A stretch of DNA of 64,000 bases, from the NCBI GenBank assembly GCA_023954135.1, contig JAMLIN010000013.1, positions 1 to 64,000 of the forward strand. The letters are read 5' to 3'. The stretch comes from Burkholderiaceae bacterium. Its GTDB lineage: Bacteria; Pseudomonadota; Gammaproteobacteria; Burkholderiales; Burkholderiaceae_E. The position numbers and the translations under genes are program-made. Of this stretch, positions 30,603 to 41,350 are shown one piece after another; the stretch's first letter is position 1, and each line of letters opens with the position of its first letter. The notes below the pieces were generated by a model. It made no database searches, had not been told where the DNA came from, and worked only from the letters and a program-made list of their open reading frames with translations.

Positions 30603-30952
30603 TGAGCGTCAGCAGAACCGTCGTCGGCGCCCACTACGGCTGGCGCGATTTCGCCATCCAGCGACTCTCCGGCGTCGTCATCATCGTATTCACGTTGTGG
30701 CTGCTCATCGAGCTGCTGATGCTGCCGGCCCTGACCTACGGCAACTGGGCGGGACTGTTCGCCACCATGCGCATGAAGGTCGTGACTTCGGTGGCGATGC
30801 TCGCGCTCGCCTATCACGCCTGGATCGGGGTCCGCGACATCTTCATGGACTACATCAAGCCCGCCATGCTCCGGCTGGCCCTGCAGTCCGCGACGATCGT
30901 CGTGCTGGTCGGCTACGTCGTCTGGGCGTTCACGATCCTCTGGAGAGTCTGA
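30602..30952 (+). CDS. sdhD: Succinate dehydrogenase membrane anchor subunit
   Basis: This 116-residue protein with three membrane helices is the second anchor of complex II. The motif AYHAWIGVRDIFMDYIKP contains the conserved heme/quinone-site residues (H, then RDIFMDY). The ATG overlaps the sdhC stop by one base. sdhA starts two bases after its stop codon. Confidence 0.93.
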   Translation: MSVSRTVVGAHYGWRDFAIQRLSGVVIIVFTLWLLIELLMLPALTYGNWAGLFATMRMKVVTSVAMLALAYHAWIGVRDIFMDYIKPAMLRLALQSATIVVLVGYVVWAFTILWRV

Positions 30953-30953
30953 G

Positions 30954-32744
30954 ATGGCGGAAGTTCTCAATAAGCTGGCGAACAATCTGCCGCGGCGCAA
31001 GTTCGATGCCGTGATCGTCGGAGCGGGGGGCTCGGGCATGCGCTGCTCGCTGCAGCTGGCCGAGGCCGGCTATTCGGTGGCGGTGCTCTCCAAGGTCTTT
31101 CCCACCCGCTCGCATACCGTGGCCGCGCAGGGCGGGATCGGAGCGTCGCTCGGCAACATGAGCGAGGACAACTGGTACTGGCATATGTTCGATACCGTCA
31201 AGGGGTCGGACTACCTGGGCGACCAGGACGCCATCGAATTCATGTGTCGCGAAGCGCCGAATGTCGTCTACGAGCTCGAGCACTTCGGGATGCCGTTCGA
31301 CCGCAATGCCGACGGCACCATCTACCAGCGGCCGTTCGGCGGCCATACCGCCAACTTCGGCGAGAAGCCGGTCCAGCGCGCCTGCGCCGCGGCCGATCGT
31401 ACCGGTCATGCGCTGCTGCATACGCTCTACCAGCGCAACGTGCGCGCCCGCACCCAGTTCTTCGTCGAATGGATGGCGCTCGACCTGATCCGCGATGCCG
31501 AGGGCGATGTCGTCGGCGTCACGGCCCTCGAGATGGAGACCGGCGAGGTCATGATCCTCGAGGCCAAGGTCACGGTGCTCGCCACCGGCGGCGCCGGCCG
31601 GATCTGGGCGGCGTCGACCAACGCCTACATCAATACGGGCGACGGGCTCGGCATGGCGGCGCGGGCCGGCATTCCGCTCGAGGACATGGAGTTCTGGCAG
31701 TTCCATCCGACCGGGGTTGCCGGCGCCGGTGTGCTGATCACCGAGGGCGTGAGGGGCGAGGGCGGGATCCTGCTGAACAAGGACGGCGAGCGTTTCATGG
31801 AGCGATACGCACCGACCCTGAAGGATCTCGCTCCGCGCGACTTCGTCTCCCGTTCGATGGACCAGGAGATCAAGGAGGGTCGCGGCTGCGGTCCCGACGC
31901 CGACTACGTCCACCTGAAGCTCGATCACCTCGGCGCCGAAACCATCATGAAGCGGCTGCCGTCGATCCGCGAGATCGCGATCAAGTTCTCGAACGTCGAC
32001 CCGATCAAGGACCCGATCCCGGTGGTGCCGACGATCCATTACCAGATGGGCGGGATTCCGACCAACTACCGGGGCCAGGTCGTCGTGCCCCGGGACGGCG
32101 ACCCCGGCGCGGTGGTCGGCGGGCTCTACGCGATCGGCGAGTGCGCCTGTGTGTCGGTGCATGGCGCCAACCGGCTCGGAACCAATTCGCTGCTCGACCT
32201 GGTGGTGTTCGGCCGCGCGGCGGGCAATCACATCGTCGCCAGCCGCCTTAGCGAGCCGGCTCACAAGCGCCTGCCGGACGATGCCGGCGATGCAACCCTG
32301 GCGCGGCTCGCCAGGCTCGAGGGTTCCCAGTCCGGAGAGCGGGTGCAGGATGTCGCGAACGACATCCGTCGCTCGATGCAGGCGCATTGCGGAGTGTTCC
32401 GGACGTCCGAGCTGCTCTCGCAAGGGGTTGAACAGATCTTCGAACTCGCGAAGCGGGCCGAAAATATCCACATGGGCGATAAATCGAAGGTTTTCAACAC
32501 CGCTCGCGTGGAGGCAATGGAGCTCGCGAACCTGGTGGAGGTGGCCAAGGCCACCATCGTCTCGGCCGAAGCCCGCACCGAGAGCCGGGGCGCACATGCC
32601 CATCGCGACCATCCCGATCGTGACGACGTCAACTGGATGAAGCATTCGCTGTACTACAGCGAAGGCAACCGGCTCGAGTACAAGCCGGTGAACCTCAAGC
32701 CGCTGACCGTCGATACCTTCGTGCCGAAGGCACGGACCTTCTGA
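30954..32744 (+). CDS. sdhA: Succinate dehydrogenase flavoprotein subunit
   Basis: This 596-residue FAD subunit oxidises succinate to fumarate. The dinucleotide fold VGAGGSGMRCSL, the covalent FAD-histidine motif TRSHTVAAQGGIGASLGN, the HPTGVAGAGVLITEGVRGEG active-site segment and the RxxGTNSLLDL C-terminal region are intact. Length is normal (about 590). It sits in sdhCDAB order. Confidence 0.96.
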   Translation: MAEVLNKLANNLPRRKFDAVIVGAGGSGMRCSLQLAEAGYSVAVLSKVFPTRSHTVAAQGGIGASLGNMSEDNWYWHMFDTVKGSDYLGDQDAIEFMCREAPNVVYELEHFGMPFDRNADGTIYQRPFGGHTANFGEKPVQRACAAADRTGHALLHTLYQRNVRARTQFFVEWMALDLIRDAEGDVVGVTALEMETGEVMILEAKVTVLATGGAGRIWAASTNAYINTGDGLGMAARAGIPLEDMEFWQFHPTGVAGAGVLITEGVRGEGGILLNKDGERFMERYAPTLKDLAPRDFVSRSMDQEIKEGRGCGPDADYVHLKLDHLGAETIMKRLPSIREIAIKFSNVDPIKDPIPVVPTIHYQMGGIPTNYRGQVVVPRDGDPGAVVGGLYAIGECACVSVHGANRLGTNSLLDLVVFGRAAGNHIVASRLSEPAHKRLPDDAGDATLARLARLEGSQSGERVQDVANDIRRSMQAHCGVFRTSELLSQGVEQIFELAKRAENIHMGDKSKVFNTARVEAMELANLVEVAKATIVSAEARTESRGAHAHRDHPDRDDVNWMKHSLYYSEGNRLEYKPVNLKPLTVDTFVPKARTF

Positions 32745-32762
32745 TTGATTCGGAGTGCCCAG

Positions 32763-33518
32763 ATGAACGCAGTCGTGCAGGCGCCAGCGCAGGCGGCCTC
32801 GGCCCCCAAGACCCGTGTCGTGCGCTTCTCGATCTATCGCTACGATCCGGACAAGGATGCCCGGCCCTACATGCAGAACCTCGAGGTCGAGCTCCAGCCG
32901 ACCGACAAGATGCTGCTCGACGCGCTGATGCGCATCAAGAGCGACTTCGATGATTCGATCGCGTTTCGCCGCTCCTGCCGGGAAGGCGTCTGCGGCTCGG
33001 ACGCGATGAACATCAACGGCAAGAACGGGCTGGCGTGCACCACCAATCTGCGTGACCTGAAGGAGCCGATCGTGCTGCGCCCGCTGCCGGGCCTGCCGGT
33101 GATCCGCGATCTCATCGTCGACATGACCCAGTTCTTCAATCAGTACGACTCGATCAAGCCGTACCTGATCAACGATACGCCGCCCCCCGAGAAGGAGCGT
33201 CTGCAGAGTCCCGAGCAGCGCGAGGAGCTCGACGGCCTGTACGAGTGCATCCTGTGCGCCTGCTGTTCCACCTCGTGCCCGTCCTTCTGGTGGAATCCGG
33301 ACAAGTTCGTCGGACCGGCCGGCCTGCTGCAGGCCTACCGATTCATCAGCGACAGCCGCGACATGGCGACCAGCGAGCGGCTCGACAATCTCGAGGATCC
33401 GTACCGGCTGTTCCGCTGCCATACGATCATGAACTGCACCGATGTCTGCCCGAAGGGCTTGAACCCGTCGAAGGCGATCGGCAAGATCAAGGATCTTCTG
33501 GTCCGCCGGGCCATCTGA
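32763..33518 (+). CDS. sdhB: Succinate dehydrogenase iron-sulfur subunit
   Basis: This 251-residue protein carries electrons from SdhA to quinone. Cluster ligands are visible: the 2Fe-2S set in [11 protein letters not shown] followed by GLAC, the 4Fe-4S set in [13 protein letters not shown], and the 3Fe-4S set in [17 protein letters not shown]. The ATG at 32763 follows a GGAG; an in-frame TTG right after the sdhA stop would add six residues and is less likely. Confidence 0.96.
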   Translation: MNAVVQAPAQAASAPKTRVVRFSIYRYDPDKDARPYMQNLEVELQPTDKMLLDALMRIKSDFDDSIAFRRSCREGVCGSDAMNINGKNGLACTTNLRDLKEPIVLRPLPGLPVIRDLIVDMTQFFNQYDSIKPYLINDTPPPEKERLQSPEQREELDGLYECILCACCSTSCPSFWWNPDKFVGPAGLLQAYRFISDSRDMATSERLDNLEDPYRLFRCHTIMNCTDVCPKGLNPSKAIGKIKDLLVRRAI

Positions 33519-33522
33519 ATCC

Positions 33523-33798
33523 ATGGATGGGCAGCCCGCAGGCCCGCTGGATGCCGCTCGCCTGCGGCGTGTCCGCTGGCGGGCGCGGCGGGGCCTCCTC
33601 GAGAACGACATCGTTCTCGAGCGTTTCTTCGAGACCCACGGCGGGCGGCTGAGCGAAAGCGACATCGAGGGCCTGGACGTGCTCCTGGACCTCCCCGACA
33701 ACGAACTACTGGACCTGATCCTGAAACGCGTCGAGCCGCAGGGCTCGGCATCCGGCAGCGACGCCCGCCGGGTGCTCGGATGGCTGCAGTCCGTCTGA
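33523..33798 (+). CDS. sdhE: Succinate dehydrogenase assembly factor SdhE
   Basis: This 91-residue protein helps insert covalent FAD into SdhA. The family signature [15 protein letters not shown] (RGxxE, about residues 22-36) is clear, followed by a helical region with [14 protein letters not shown]. It begins four bases after sdhB and lies before gltA, the usual betaproteobacterial arrangement. Confidence 0.92.
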   Translation: MDGQPAGPLDAARLRRVRWRARRGLLENDIVLERFFETHGGRLSESDIEGLDVLLDLPDNELLDLILKRVEPQGSASGSDARRVLGWLQSV

Positions 33799-33880
33799 GC
33801 GCTGCCGTCGGCACCAGCGAACCGCGGGCCGGGCACGGGCCGATCGAAGCAACCGCACTGACCTTGAAGGAATCATCAAG

Positions 33881-35188
33881 ATGAGCAGCGAACACAAGGC
33901 AACCCTGAGTTTTTCCGACGGGACTCCGTCGGTCGATTTCCCGATCTACAAGGGAACGATGGGGCCGGATGTCATCGACATTCGCAAGCTCTACGGCCAG
34001 ACGGGCAAGTTCACCTACGATCCCGGCTTCATGGCCACGGCCTCGTGCCAGTCCACGATCACCTACATCGACGGCGACAAGGGCGAGCTGCTGTATCGCG
34101 GCTATCCGATCGAGGACGTCGCCCTCAACTGCAACTACCTGGAAACCTGTTATCTGTTGCTCAACGGCGAGCTGCCGAACCAGGACCAGAAGGACGACTT
34201 CCGCTATCGCGTCCTTCACCACACGATGGTCCATGAGCAGATGAGCCGCTTCTACGCGGGTTTCCGGCGCGACGCGCATCCGATGGCCATCCTCGTCGGG
34301 GTGGTCGGGGCGCTGTCGGCCTTCTATCACGACTCGCTCGACATCAACAATCCGGAGCACCGCTTCATCTCCGCGATCCGCCTGATCGCGAAGATGCCGA
34401 CCCTGATGTCGATGGCCTACAAGTATTCGGCGGGCCAGCCCTTCATGTACCCCCGCAACGAGCTCACCTATGCGGGCAACATCCTGCACATGATGTTCGG
34501 CACGCCGTGCGAGGAGTACAAGCCCAACCCGGTATTCGTCGATGCCCTCGACCGGATCCTGATCCTGCATGCCGACCACGAGCAGAACGCCTCGACCTCG
34601 ACCGTGCGGCTGGCCGGCTCCTCGGGCGCGAACCCCTTCGCCTGCATCGCCGCCGGCATCGCGACCCTCTGGGGACCAGCCCATGGCGGAGCCAACGAGG
34701 CCTGCCTGCTGATGCTCGACCAGATCCAGAAGCAGGGGGGGGTCGAGAAGGTCGGGGAGTTCATCAAGCAGGTCAAGGACAAGGATTCCGGCGTCCGCCT
34801 GATGGGTTTCGGGCACCGGGTCTACAAGAACTACGATCCGCGCGCCAAGCTGATGCGCGAGACCTGCCACAAGGTTCTCGAGGAGGCCGGGGTCAAGGAC
34901 GACCCGCTCTTCGCCCTGGCGATGAAGCTCGAGCAGATCGCGCTCGAGGACGACTACTTCGTCGAGCGCAAGCTCTACCCGAACGTCGATTTCTATTCGG
35001 GCATCGTGCAGCGGGCCATGGGGATCCCGGTGTCGATGTTCACCTGCATCTTCGCGCTGGCCCGGACCGTGGGCTGGATCGCGCAGTGGAACGAGATGAT
35101 CGCCGACCCCGAGCAGAAGATCGGCCGGCCCCGCCAGCTGTTCACGGGCGCGGTGCGTCGGGATTTCGTGCCCATCGAGAAGCGCTGA
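33881..35188 (+). CDS. gltA: Citrate synthase
   Basis: This 435-residue type II (hexameric, NADH-sensitive family) citrate synthase condenses acetyl-CoA and oxaloacetate. Catalytic residues lie in [28 protein letters not shown] and NVDFYSGI. The N-terminal beta domain, typical of the Gram-negative form, precedes the helical body. A strong terminator follows, so the sdh-gltA unit probably ends here. Confidence 0.96.
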   Translation: MSSEHKATLSFSDGTPSVDFPIYKGTMGPDVIDIRKLYGQTGKFTYDPGFMATASCQSTITYIDGDKGELLYRGYPIEDVALNCNYLETCYLLLNGELPNQDQKDDFRYRVLHHTMVHEQMSRFYAGFRRDAHPMAILVGVVGALSAFYHDSLDINNPEHRFISAIRLIAKMPTLMSMAYKYSAGQPFMYPRNELTYAGNILHMMFGTPCEEYKPNPVFVDALDRILILHADHEQNASTSTVRLAGSSGANPFACIAAGIATLWGPAHGGANEACLLMLDQIQKQGGVEKVGEFIKQVKDKDSGVRLMGFGHRVYKNYDPRAKLMRETCHKVLEEAGVKDDPLFALAMKLEQIALEDDYFVERKLYPNVDFYSGIVQRAMGIPVSMFTCIFALARTVGWIAQWNEMIADPEQKIGRPRQLFTGAVRRDFVPIEKR

Positions 35189-35216
35189 TTCTGAAGCCCT
35201 TCCGGGCATGGCAAGG

Positions 35217-35242
35217 AAAGGCCGGCTCCGCCGGCCTTTTTT
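35217..35242 (+). terminator. Rho-independent terminator of gltA
   Basis: The 10-bp stem AAAGGCCGGC / GCCGGCCTTT with a TCC loop runs into a T tract of six, 28 bases after the gltA stop. Confidence 0.93.
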
Positions 35243-35244
35243 GT

Positions 35245-35560
35245 CGTTCGAGTGGGATGGCCTGGAGGTATTCTGGGAAAGAATCGCCATCGGCCGTTGC
35301 GACGAGACAACGCCGGACCCTCGTCCATGCGATACCGGGCTCCTCGTGCCCCCGTAATCGAGGGGGCAAGGTGGCCGCCGTCATAGAGCGCGGGTATCCT
35401 TGGTGGCGTTCCGAAAGGAATTTCAATGATGTAGAGAACCAGATGTCTCTCACCGCGGGCGCGGTGGGCCGCAAACCGGCCCGCCCGTCTGGAAGCCTCC
35501 GTGCAACGGCGGATTCCATGCCTCGTCGACGAGAAACTCGTTACCAAGGGTGATGCGTTA
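35245..35560 (+). promoter_or_regulatory. Long intergenic leader before odhA with a G/C hairpin
   Basis: No gene is seen in these 316 bases. A 7-bp stem TGCCCCC / GGGGGCA (35347-35368, 8-base loop) is present. The overlapping CCTCG and CGAGG around it could form an alternative pairing. Promoter hexamers for odhA are not convincing. The region should contain the odhA promoter because a terminator precedes it. Confidence 0.4.
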
Positions 35561-38416
35561 ATGATGAAGTCCTTCCAGTCGAACTCCTATCTGTTCGGCG
35601 GTAATGCTCCGTATATCGAAGAGCTCTACGAGAGCTATCTCGACAATCCGAGCTCGGTCTCGGATGAATGGCGGGCCTATTTCGACAACATGCAGGTGGT
35701 GCCCGCCGCCGACGGCAATGTCCAGTCGCGCGACGTCGCCCATGCCCCGATCGTCCAGTCCTTCGCCGAACGGGCCCGCGAGGGAACGCTCGCGCCCCGC
35801 GTCATGGGGGGCGATGCCGGCACGGCCCGCAAGCAGGTATTCGTCCAGTCCCTGATCGCCGCCTACCGCTCGCTGGGCAATCGCTGGGCCGATCTCGACC
35901 CGCTCAAGCGGCACGAGCGGCCGACGATTCCCGAGCTGGAGCCGGCGTTCTACGATTTCACCGAAGGCGACCACGCCAACATCTACTCGGTCGCCAACAC
36001 TTTCTTCGGCTTCGAGAGCGCGACCCTGCGCGATCTGCTGCATGCGCTGCGCGATACCTATTGCGGCACGATCGGCGCCGAGTTCATGCACATCACCGAT
36101 CCCGCCCAGAAGCGCTGGATGCAGGAGCGCATGGAGTCGACCCGCGCGACGCCCAAGTTCTCGCGCGAGAAGAAGCTCCACATCTTCGAGCGGCTGACGG
36201 CCGCCGAAGGGCTCGAGAAATACCTTCACACCAAGTACGTCGGCCAGAAGCGCTTTTCGCTCGAGGGCGGCGAGAGCTTCATCGCCGGTCTCGACGAGGT
36301 CATCCAGCATTCGGGCAAGCACGGCATCCAGGAGATCGTCATCGGGATGGCCCACCGGGGCCGCCTCAACGTCCTGGTGAACATCCTCGGAAAGATGCCC
36401 ACCGAGCTCTTCGCGGAGTTCGAGGGCCAGCATGCCGACGACCTGCCCAGCGGCGACGTGAAGTACCACAAGGGCTTCTCGAGCGATGTCTCCACCGAGG
36501 GCGGGCCGGTGCACCTCTCGCTCGCGTTCAACCCCTCGCACCTCGAGATCGTCAATGCCGTCGTGGGTGGCTCGGCGCGGGCGCGGATGGATCGGCGCAA
36601 CGACCCCGCGGGCGACGAGGTCCTGGCGGTGCTGGTGCATGGCGATGCCGCTTTCGCCGGACAGGGGGTCGTGATGGAGTGCCTGAACATGGCGCTCACC
36701 CGCGGCTACGGCACCGGCGGAACGGTGCACATCGTCATCAACAACCAGATCGGCTTCACGACGTCGGATCCGCGCGACGCCCGCTCGACGCTCTACTGCA
36801 CCGACGTCGTCAAGAGCATCGAGGCCCCGGTCCTGCACGTCAACGGCAACGATCCGGAAGCCGTCGTGCTGGCGATGCAGATCGCGGTCGATTACCGGAT
36901 GGCGTTCCGCAAGGACATCGTCGTCGACATCGTCTGCTATCGCAAGCTGGGCCATAACGAGCAGGACACGCCTTCGCTGACCCAGCCGCTGATGTACCGC
37001 AAGATCGCTGCCCTGCCGTCGACCCGCAGCATCTACGGCGACAAGCTGGTCACCCAGGGCGTGCTCGGCGAGGACGAGGTCGCCACCGCCGCGACGGCGT
37101 TCCGCGATGCGATGGACGCGGGCCGGCATACGGGCGATCCGGTGATCTCGAACTTCAAGAGCAAGTACGCGGTCGACTGGATGCCGTACCTGAACCGCAA
37201 GTGGACCGACAGCGCCGATACCGCGGTGCCGCTGCCGGAGTTGCAGCGGATCGCGGACATCATCACGACGGTTCCGGATTCGGTCGCGATCCATCCCCTG
37301 GTGCAGCGCGTGATCGCCGAGCGGGCCAAGATGGGCCGGGGCGAGATCCCGGTCGACTGGGGAATGGGGGAGCACCTCGCCTTCGCCACCCTGGTGGCGA
37401 GCGGCTACGGGGTGCGACTGTCGGGCCAGGACAGCGGCCGGGGCACTTTCACCCACCGGCATGCGGTGCTCCATGACCAGAAGCGCGAGCAATGGGGCGT
37501 GGGCAAGTACATTCCGCTGGAGAACGTCGCGCCCAACCAGGGCCGGTTCACGGTCATCGACTCGGTGCTTTCCGAGGAAGCGGTGCTCGGCTTCGAGTAC
37601 GGCTATTCGACCGCCGAGCCCAATACCCTGGTGATCTGGGAGGCGCAGTTCGGCGACTTCGTCAATGGCGCCCAGGTCGTGATCGACCAGTTCATCTCGT
37701 CTGGCGAGACCAAATGGGGAAGGGTTTCGGGCCTCACGCTGATGCTGCCACATGGCTACGAAGGGCAGGGGCCCGAGCATTCCTCGGCGCGGCCGGAACG
37801 GTTCCTGCAGCTGTGCGCCGAGAACAACATGCAGATCTGCCAGCCGACGACACCGGCGCAGATCTTCCACCTGTTGCGCCGGCAGATGATCCGGCTGTTC
37901 CGCAAGCCGCTGGTCATCCTGACCCCCAAGTCGCTGCTGCGGCACAAGGAGGCAACTTCGCCTCTCACGGCCCTCTCCAGGGGCGGATTCGAGACGGTCA
38001 TCGGCGAGGCCGATCCCGCGATCGAGCCGGCCGGGGTCAAGCGCCTCATCCTGTGCTCCGGCCGGGTCTACTACGACCTCGTCGCGGCCCGGCGCGAGCG
38101 CAACGCGAACGATGTCGCCATCGTGCGGATCGAGCAGCTCTATCCCTTCCCCCACAAGGCCTTCGAGACGGAGCTCAAGCGCTTCGCCGGCGCGACGCAG
38201 GTGGTGTGGTGCCAGGACGAGCCGCAGAACCAGGGCTACTGGTTCTACGTCCAGCACCACATCAACGAAACCCTGGGCGCGACCCGGAAGCTGGCCTATG
38301 CCGGTCGCCCGGCGTCGGCATCGCCGGCCGTCGGCTACTTCGACAAGCACTTCGCCCAGCAGAAGGAACTGGTGGCCGCGGCTTTCGGCGACGGGAAGTC
38401 GCGCGGGAAGAAGTGA
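35561..38416 (+). CDS. odhA: 2-oxoglutarate dehydrogenase E1 component
   Basis: This 951-residue thiamine diphosphate enzyme decarboxylates 2-oxoglutarate and passes the succinyl group to E2. The N-terminal motif NSYLFGGNAPYIEELYESYL matches the E2-binding helix of OdhA. The catalytic region has GMAHRGRLNVLVNILGK, HLSLAFNPSHLEIVNAVV and GYGTGGTVHIVINNQIGFTT. Length is usual. The first of two consecutive ATGs is used. It starts the odhA-odhB-lpdA operon. Confidence 0.95.
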   Translation: MMKSFQSNSYLFGGNAPYIEELYESYLDNPSSVSDEWRAYFDNMQVVPAADGNVQSRDVAHAPIVQSFAERAREGTLAPRVMGGDAGTARKQVFVQSLIAAYRSLGNRWADLDPLKRHERPTIPELEPAFYDFTEGDHANIYSVANTFFGFESATLRDLLHALRDTYCGTIGAEFMHITDPAQKRWMQERMESTRATPKFSREKKLHIFERLTAAEGLEKYLHTKYVGQKRFSLEGGESFIAGLDEVIQHSGKHGIQEIVIGMAHRGRLNVLVNILGKMPTELFAEFEGQHADDLPSGDVKYHKGFSSDVSTEGGPVHLSLAFNPSHLEIVNAVVGGSARARMDRRNDPAGDEVLAVLVHGDAAFAGQGVVMECLNMALTRGYGTGGTVHIVINNQIGFTTSDPRDARSTLYCTDVVKSIEAPVLHVNGNDPEAVVLAMQIAVDYRMAFRKDIVVDIVCYRKLGHNEQDTPSLTQPLMYRKIAALPSTRSIYGDKLVTQGVLGEDEVATAATAFRDAMDAGRHTGDPVISNFKSKYAVDWMPYLNRKWTDSADTAVPLPELQRIADIITTVPDSVAIHPLVQRVIAERAKMGRGEIPVDWGMGEHLAFATLVASGYGVRLSGQDSGRGTFTHRHAVLHDQKREQWGVGKYIPLENVAPNQGRFTVIDSVLSEEAVLGFEYGYSTAEPNTLVIWEAQFGDFVNGAQVVIDQFISSGETKWGRVSGLTLMLPHGYEGQGPEHSSARPERFLQLCAENNMQICQPTTPAQIFHLLRRQMIRLFRKPLVILTPKSLLRHKEATSPLTALSRGGFETVIGEADPAIEPAGVKRLILCSGRVYYDLVAARRERNANDVAIVRIEQLYPFPHKAFETELKRFAGATQVVWCQDEPQNQGYWFYVQHHINETLGATRKLAYAGRPASASPAVGYFDKHFAQQKELVAAAFGDGKSRGKK

Positions 38417-38514
38417 TCGGCCCGGTATCCATCGAACCGGACCGGGCGTCGTCGCCGAACGCTTGAGCGGGACGCCCGGCACAAGAATCCATCGAATTCG
38501 GAGTACTTCAGAAA

Positions 38515-39834
38515 ATGGCCCTGGTAGAAGTCAAGGTTCCGCAATTGTCCGAATCGGTCGCCGAAGCGACCCTGCTGCAGTGGCACAAGCAGGTCGGCGA
38601 TTCGGTCGGGCGTGACGAGAACCTGATCGATATCGAAACCGACAAGGTTGTCCTGGAACTGCCGGCCCCCGATTCCGGGGTGATCGCCGAGATCCTCGCG
38701 GCAGACGGGGCGACCGTCGTGTCGGACCAGGTGATCGCGATCCTCGATACCGAAGGCAAGGCGGGCGCGTCGGCAACCCGGGCGCCCGTCGCGGCGCCGG
38801 TCGCGTCTCCAGCCGAGGCGCCCGTGGCGGCGCCTGCTCCCGCCCAGCTTGCGCCCGGCTCGCAATCGGCGCCGGCGCCGGCGTCGCGGCCGGGCAAGGA
38901 GGTCGCGATGCCGTCGGCCGCCAAGCTGATGGCCGAGAACAATCTCGGGCCCGGCGATGTCACCGGTACCGGCAAGGGTGGCCGGATCACCAAGGGCGAC
39001 GTTCTCGGGGCGCTGTCCGCACCCGCCCCGACACCGGTGCCGGCGCCAGCCGCCGCGGCAGCCGCGGCAGCCGCGCCGGCACCCAGCCTGCCGCAGGTGC
39101 GAGCCCCGATCGACCTCGCGAAGGTCCTCGAGGGAAGGCCGGAGCAGCGGGTGCCGATGTCCCGGCTGCGCCAGCGGGTTGCCGAGCGCCTGCTGCAGTC
39201 GCAGGCTACCAACGCGATCCTCACCACCTTCAACGAGGTCAACATGGCGCCGGTCATGGCGCTGCGCAAGAAGTATCAGGAGTCGTTCGAGAAGGCGAAC
39301 GGCACGCGCCTGGGCTTCATGTCCTTCTTCGTCAAGGCGGTGGTTCACGCCCTCAAGAAGTATCCGGTGGTGAACGCATCCATCGACGGGACCGACATCG
39401 TCTACCACGGCTACTTCGACGTCGGGGTCGCCGTCGGCTCGCCGCGTGGCCTGGTCGTACCGGTGGTCCGCAACGCCGACCAGCTGAGCTTCGCGCAGAT
39501 CGAGAAAACCATCGCCGACTACGGCCAGCGTGCCCAGCAGGGCAAGCTCGGCCTCGAGGAGCTCACCGGCGGCACGTTCTCGATCAGCAACGGCGGGGTC
39601 TTCGGCTCGATGCTCTCGACGCCGATCATCAATCCGCCGCAGTCGGCGATCCTCGGCATCCATGCCACCAAGGACCGTGCCGTGGTCGAGAACGGCCAGG
39701 TGGTGGTACGGCCCATGAACTATTTCGCCCTGTCCTACGACCATCGGATCATCGACGGCCGCGAAGCGGTGCTGTTCCTCGTCGCGATCAAGGAGGCGAT
39801 GGAGGATCCTTCCCGCCTGCTGCTGGATCTGTGA
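38515..39834 (+). CDS. odhB: Dihydrolipoyllysine succinyltransferase, E2 of 2-oxoglutarate dehydrogenase
   Basis: This 439-residue protein is the core of the complex. Lys44 in IETDKVVLE is the lipoylation site. Ala/Pro-rich linkers flank a small E1/E3-binding domain (about 130-165, [24 protein letters not shown]). The catalytic domain ends with [13 protein letters not shown], which holds the active-site His and Asp. One lipoyl domain is normal for OdhB. It lies between odhA and lpdA. Confidence 0.95.
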   Translation: MALVEVKVPQLSESVAEATLLQWHKQVGDSVGRDENLIDIETDKVVLELPAPDSGVIAEILAADGATVVSDQVIAILDTEGKAGASATRAPVAAPVASPAEAPVAAPAPAQLAPGSQSAPAPASRPGKEVAMPSAAKLMAENNLGPGDVTGTGKGGRITKGDVLGALSAPAPTPVPAPAAAAAAAAAPAPSLPQVRAPIDLAKVLEGRPEQRVPMSRLRQRVAERLLQSQATNAILTTFNEVNMAPVMALRKKYQESFEKANGTRLGFMSFFVKAVVHALKKYPVVNASIDGTDIVYHGYFDVGVAVGSPRGLVVPVVRNADQLSFAQIEKTIADYGQRAQQGKLGLEELTGGTFSISNGGVFGSMLSTPIINPPQSAILGIHATKDRAVVENGQVVVRPMNYFALSYDHRIIDGREAVLFLVAIKEAMEDPSRLLLDL

Positions 39835-39847
39835 GGGGGGCGCGGAC

Positions 39848-41278
39848 ATGTCTGAACGTTTCGACGTCGTCGTCATCGGGTCCGGCCCGGCCGGGTATAT
39901 CGCCGCGATCCGCGCCGCCCAGCTCGGCTTCAAGGTCGCCTGCGTGGAGCGCTGGAAGAACCCGGCGGGCGAAGGCGTGCTCGGCGGCACCTGCCTCAAC
40001 GTCGGCTGCATCCCCTCGAAGGCGCTGCTGGCTTCTTCCGAGGAGTACGAGAAGCTGACCGGCGACCTGGGAGAGCACGGCATCACCGTGACGGGGGCGA
40101 AGGTCGACATTGCCCGGATGATGGCCCGCAAGGACGGCATCGTCGGGAAGATGACCAAGGGGATCGAGTTCCTGTTCCGCAAGAACCGGATCACCTGGCT
40201 CAAGGGGCACGGCCGCTTCCTGCCGTCGGCCGACGGATTCTTCCGGATCGAGGTCGCCGGCGAGGGCGAGCCGGAGGTGAGCGAAGCGAAGAACGTCATC
40301 ATTGCGACCGGCTCCAATCCGCGCCAGCTTCCCGGGATCGAGGTCGACAACGAATCGATCTGCGACAACGTCGGCGCGCTGTCGCTCGCCGCCGTGCCCA
40401 GGCGGCTCGGCGTGATCGGGGCGGGGGTGATCGGCCTCGAGCTCGGTTCGGTATGGCGGCGTCTCGGCTCCGAGGTGACCGTTCTCGAGGCCATGCCGGC
40501 CTTTCTGGCGGCCTGCGACGATGCCGTCGCGAAGGAGGCGGCACGAAGCTTCGCGAAGCAGGGGCTCGACATCCAGCTCGGCGTATCCATCGGCGATGTC
40601 AGGAAGTCCCGCAAGGGCGTCTCGATCAGCTACGCCGACGCCAAGGGCGAAGCGAAATCGCTCGAGGTCGACCGCCTGGTCGTCTCGGTCGGCCGGGTAC
40701 CGAACACCGACGGCCTCGGCCTCGAGGCGGTCGGCATCGAGGTCGACGAGCGCGGCTTCGTGCCGGTCGACGACCATTGCCGGACCAGGGTGCCGGGCCT
40801 CTATGCGATCGGCGACGTGGTGCGCGGCCCGATGCTGGCCCACAAGGGCGAGGACGAGGGCGTGATGGTCGCCGAGCTGATCGCGGGCCAGGCGCCGCAC
40901 ATCGACTACAACACGATCCCCTGGGTCATCTACACCGCGCCCGAGATCGCCTGGGTCGGCAAGACGGAGCAGCAGCTCAAGGCCGAGGGGCGCGACTACC
41001 ATGCCGGGCAGTTCCCGTTCGCCGCCAATGGCCGGGCCCTCGGCATGGGGCATCCGGAAGGCTTCGTCAAGGTGCTTGCGGACGCGAAGACCGACGAGGT
41101 TCTCGGGGTCCACATCATTGCCCACAATGCGAGCGACCTGATCGCCGAGGCGGCCGTGGCGATGGAGTTCAAGGCGTCGGCGGAGGATATCGGCCGGGTC
41201 TGCCACCCTCATCCGTCCATGTCCGAGGTGGTTCGCGAGGCGGCGCTCGCCAGCAACAAGCGTGCGCTGAACATGTAG
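39848..41278 (+). CDS. lpdA: Dihydrolipoyl dehydrogenase (E3)
   Basis: This 476-residue flavoprotein reoxidises dihydrolipoyl groups. The FAD fold [17 protein letters not shown] is followed by the redox-active disulfide in [13 protein letters not shown] (Cys49 and Cys54). An NAD-binding [17 protein letters not shown] fold and the C-terminal HPHPSMSE with the catalytic His-Glu pair complete it. It starts 13 bases after odhB. This copy serves the 2-oxoglutarate complex by position. Confidence 0.95.
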   Translation: MSERFDVVVIGSGPAGYIAAIRAAQLGFKVACVERWKNPAGEGVLGGTCLNVGCIPSKALLASSEEYEKLTGDLGEHGITVTGAKVDIARMMARKDGIVGKMTKGIEFLFRKNRITWLKGHGRFLPSADGFFRIEVAGEGEPEVSEAKNVIIATGSNPRQLPGIEVDNESICDNVGALSLAAVPRRLGVIGAGVIGLELGSVWRRLGSEVTVLEAMPAFLAACDDAVAKEAARSFAKQGLDIQLGVSIGDVRKSRKGVSISYADAKGEAKSLEVDRLVVSVGRVPNTDGLGLEAVGIEVDERGFVPVDDHCRTRVPGLYAIGDVVRGPMLAHKGEDEGVMVAELIAGQAPHIDYNTIPWVIYTAPEIAWVGKTEQQLKAEGRDYHAGQFPFAANGRALGMGHPEGFVKVLADAKTDEVLGVHIIAHNASDLIAEAAVAMEFKASAEDIGRVCHPHPSMSEVVREAALASNKRALNM

Positions 41279-41297
41279 GACCCCTGTGGGGCGCCAG

Positions 41298-41326
41298 CGC
41301 AGCCGGACCGGTCTGCTCCGGCTGCG
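41298..41326 (+). terminator. Hairpin after lpdA
   Basis: A 10-bp perfect stem CGCAGCCGGA / TCCGGCTGCG with a 9-base loop lies 20 bases after the lpdA stop. There is no T tract, so it could be Rho-assisted or simply a 3'-end hairpin before zapE. Confidence 0.5.
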
Positions 41327-41350
41327 TTGCCGATGCCCCGACATTCCGAC

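Noticed and set aside
32745..32762. TTG start of sdhB directly after the sdhA stop
   Set aside because: The ATG at 32763 has a GGAG at proper spacing and gives the expected N-terminus.
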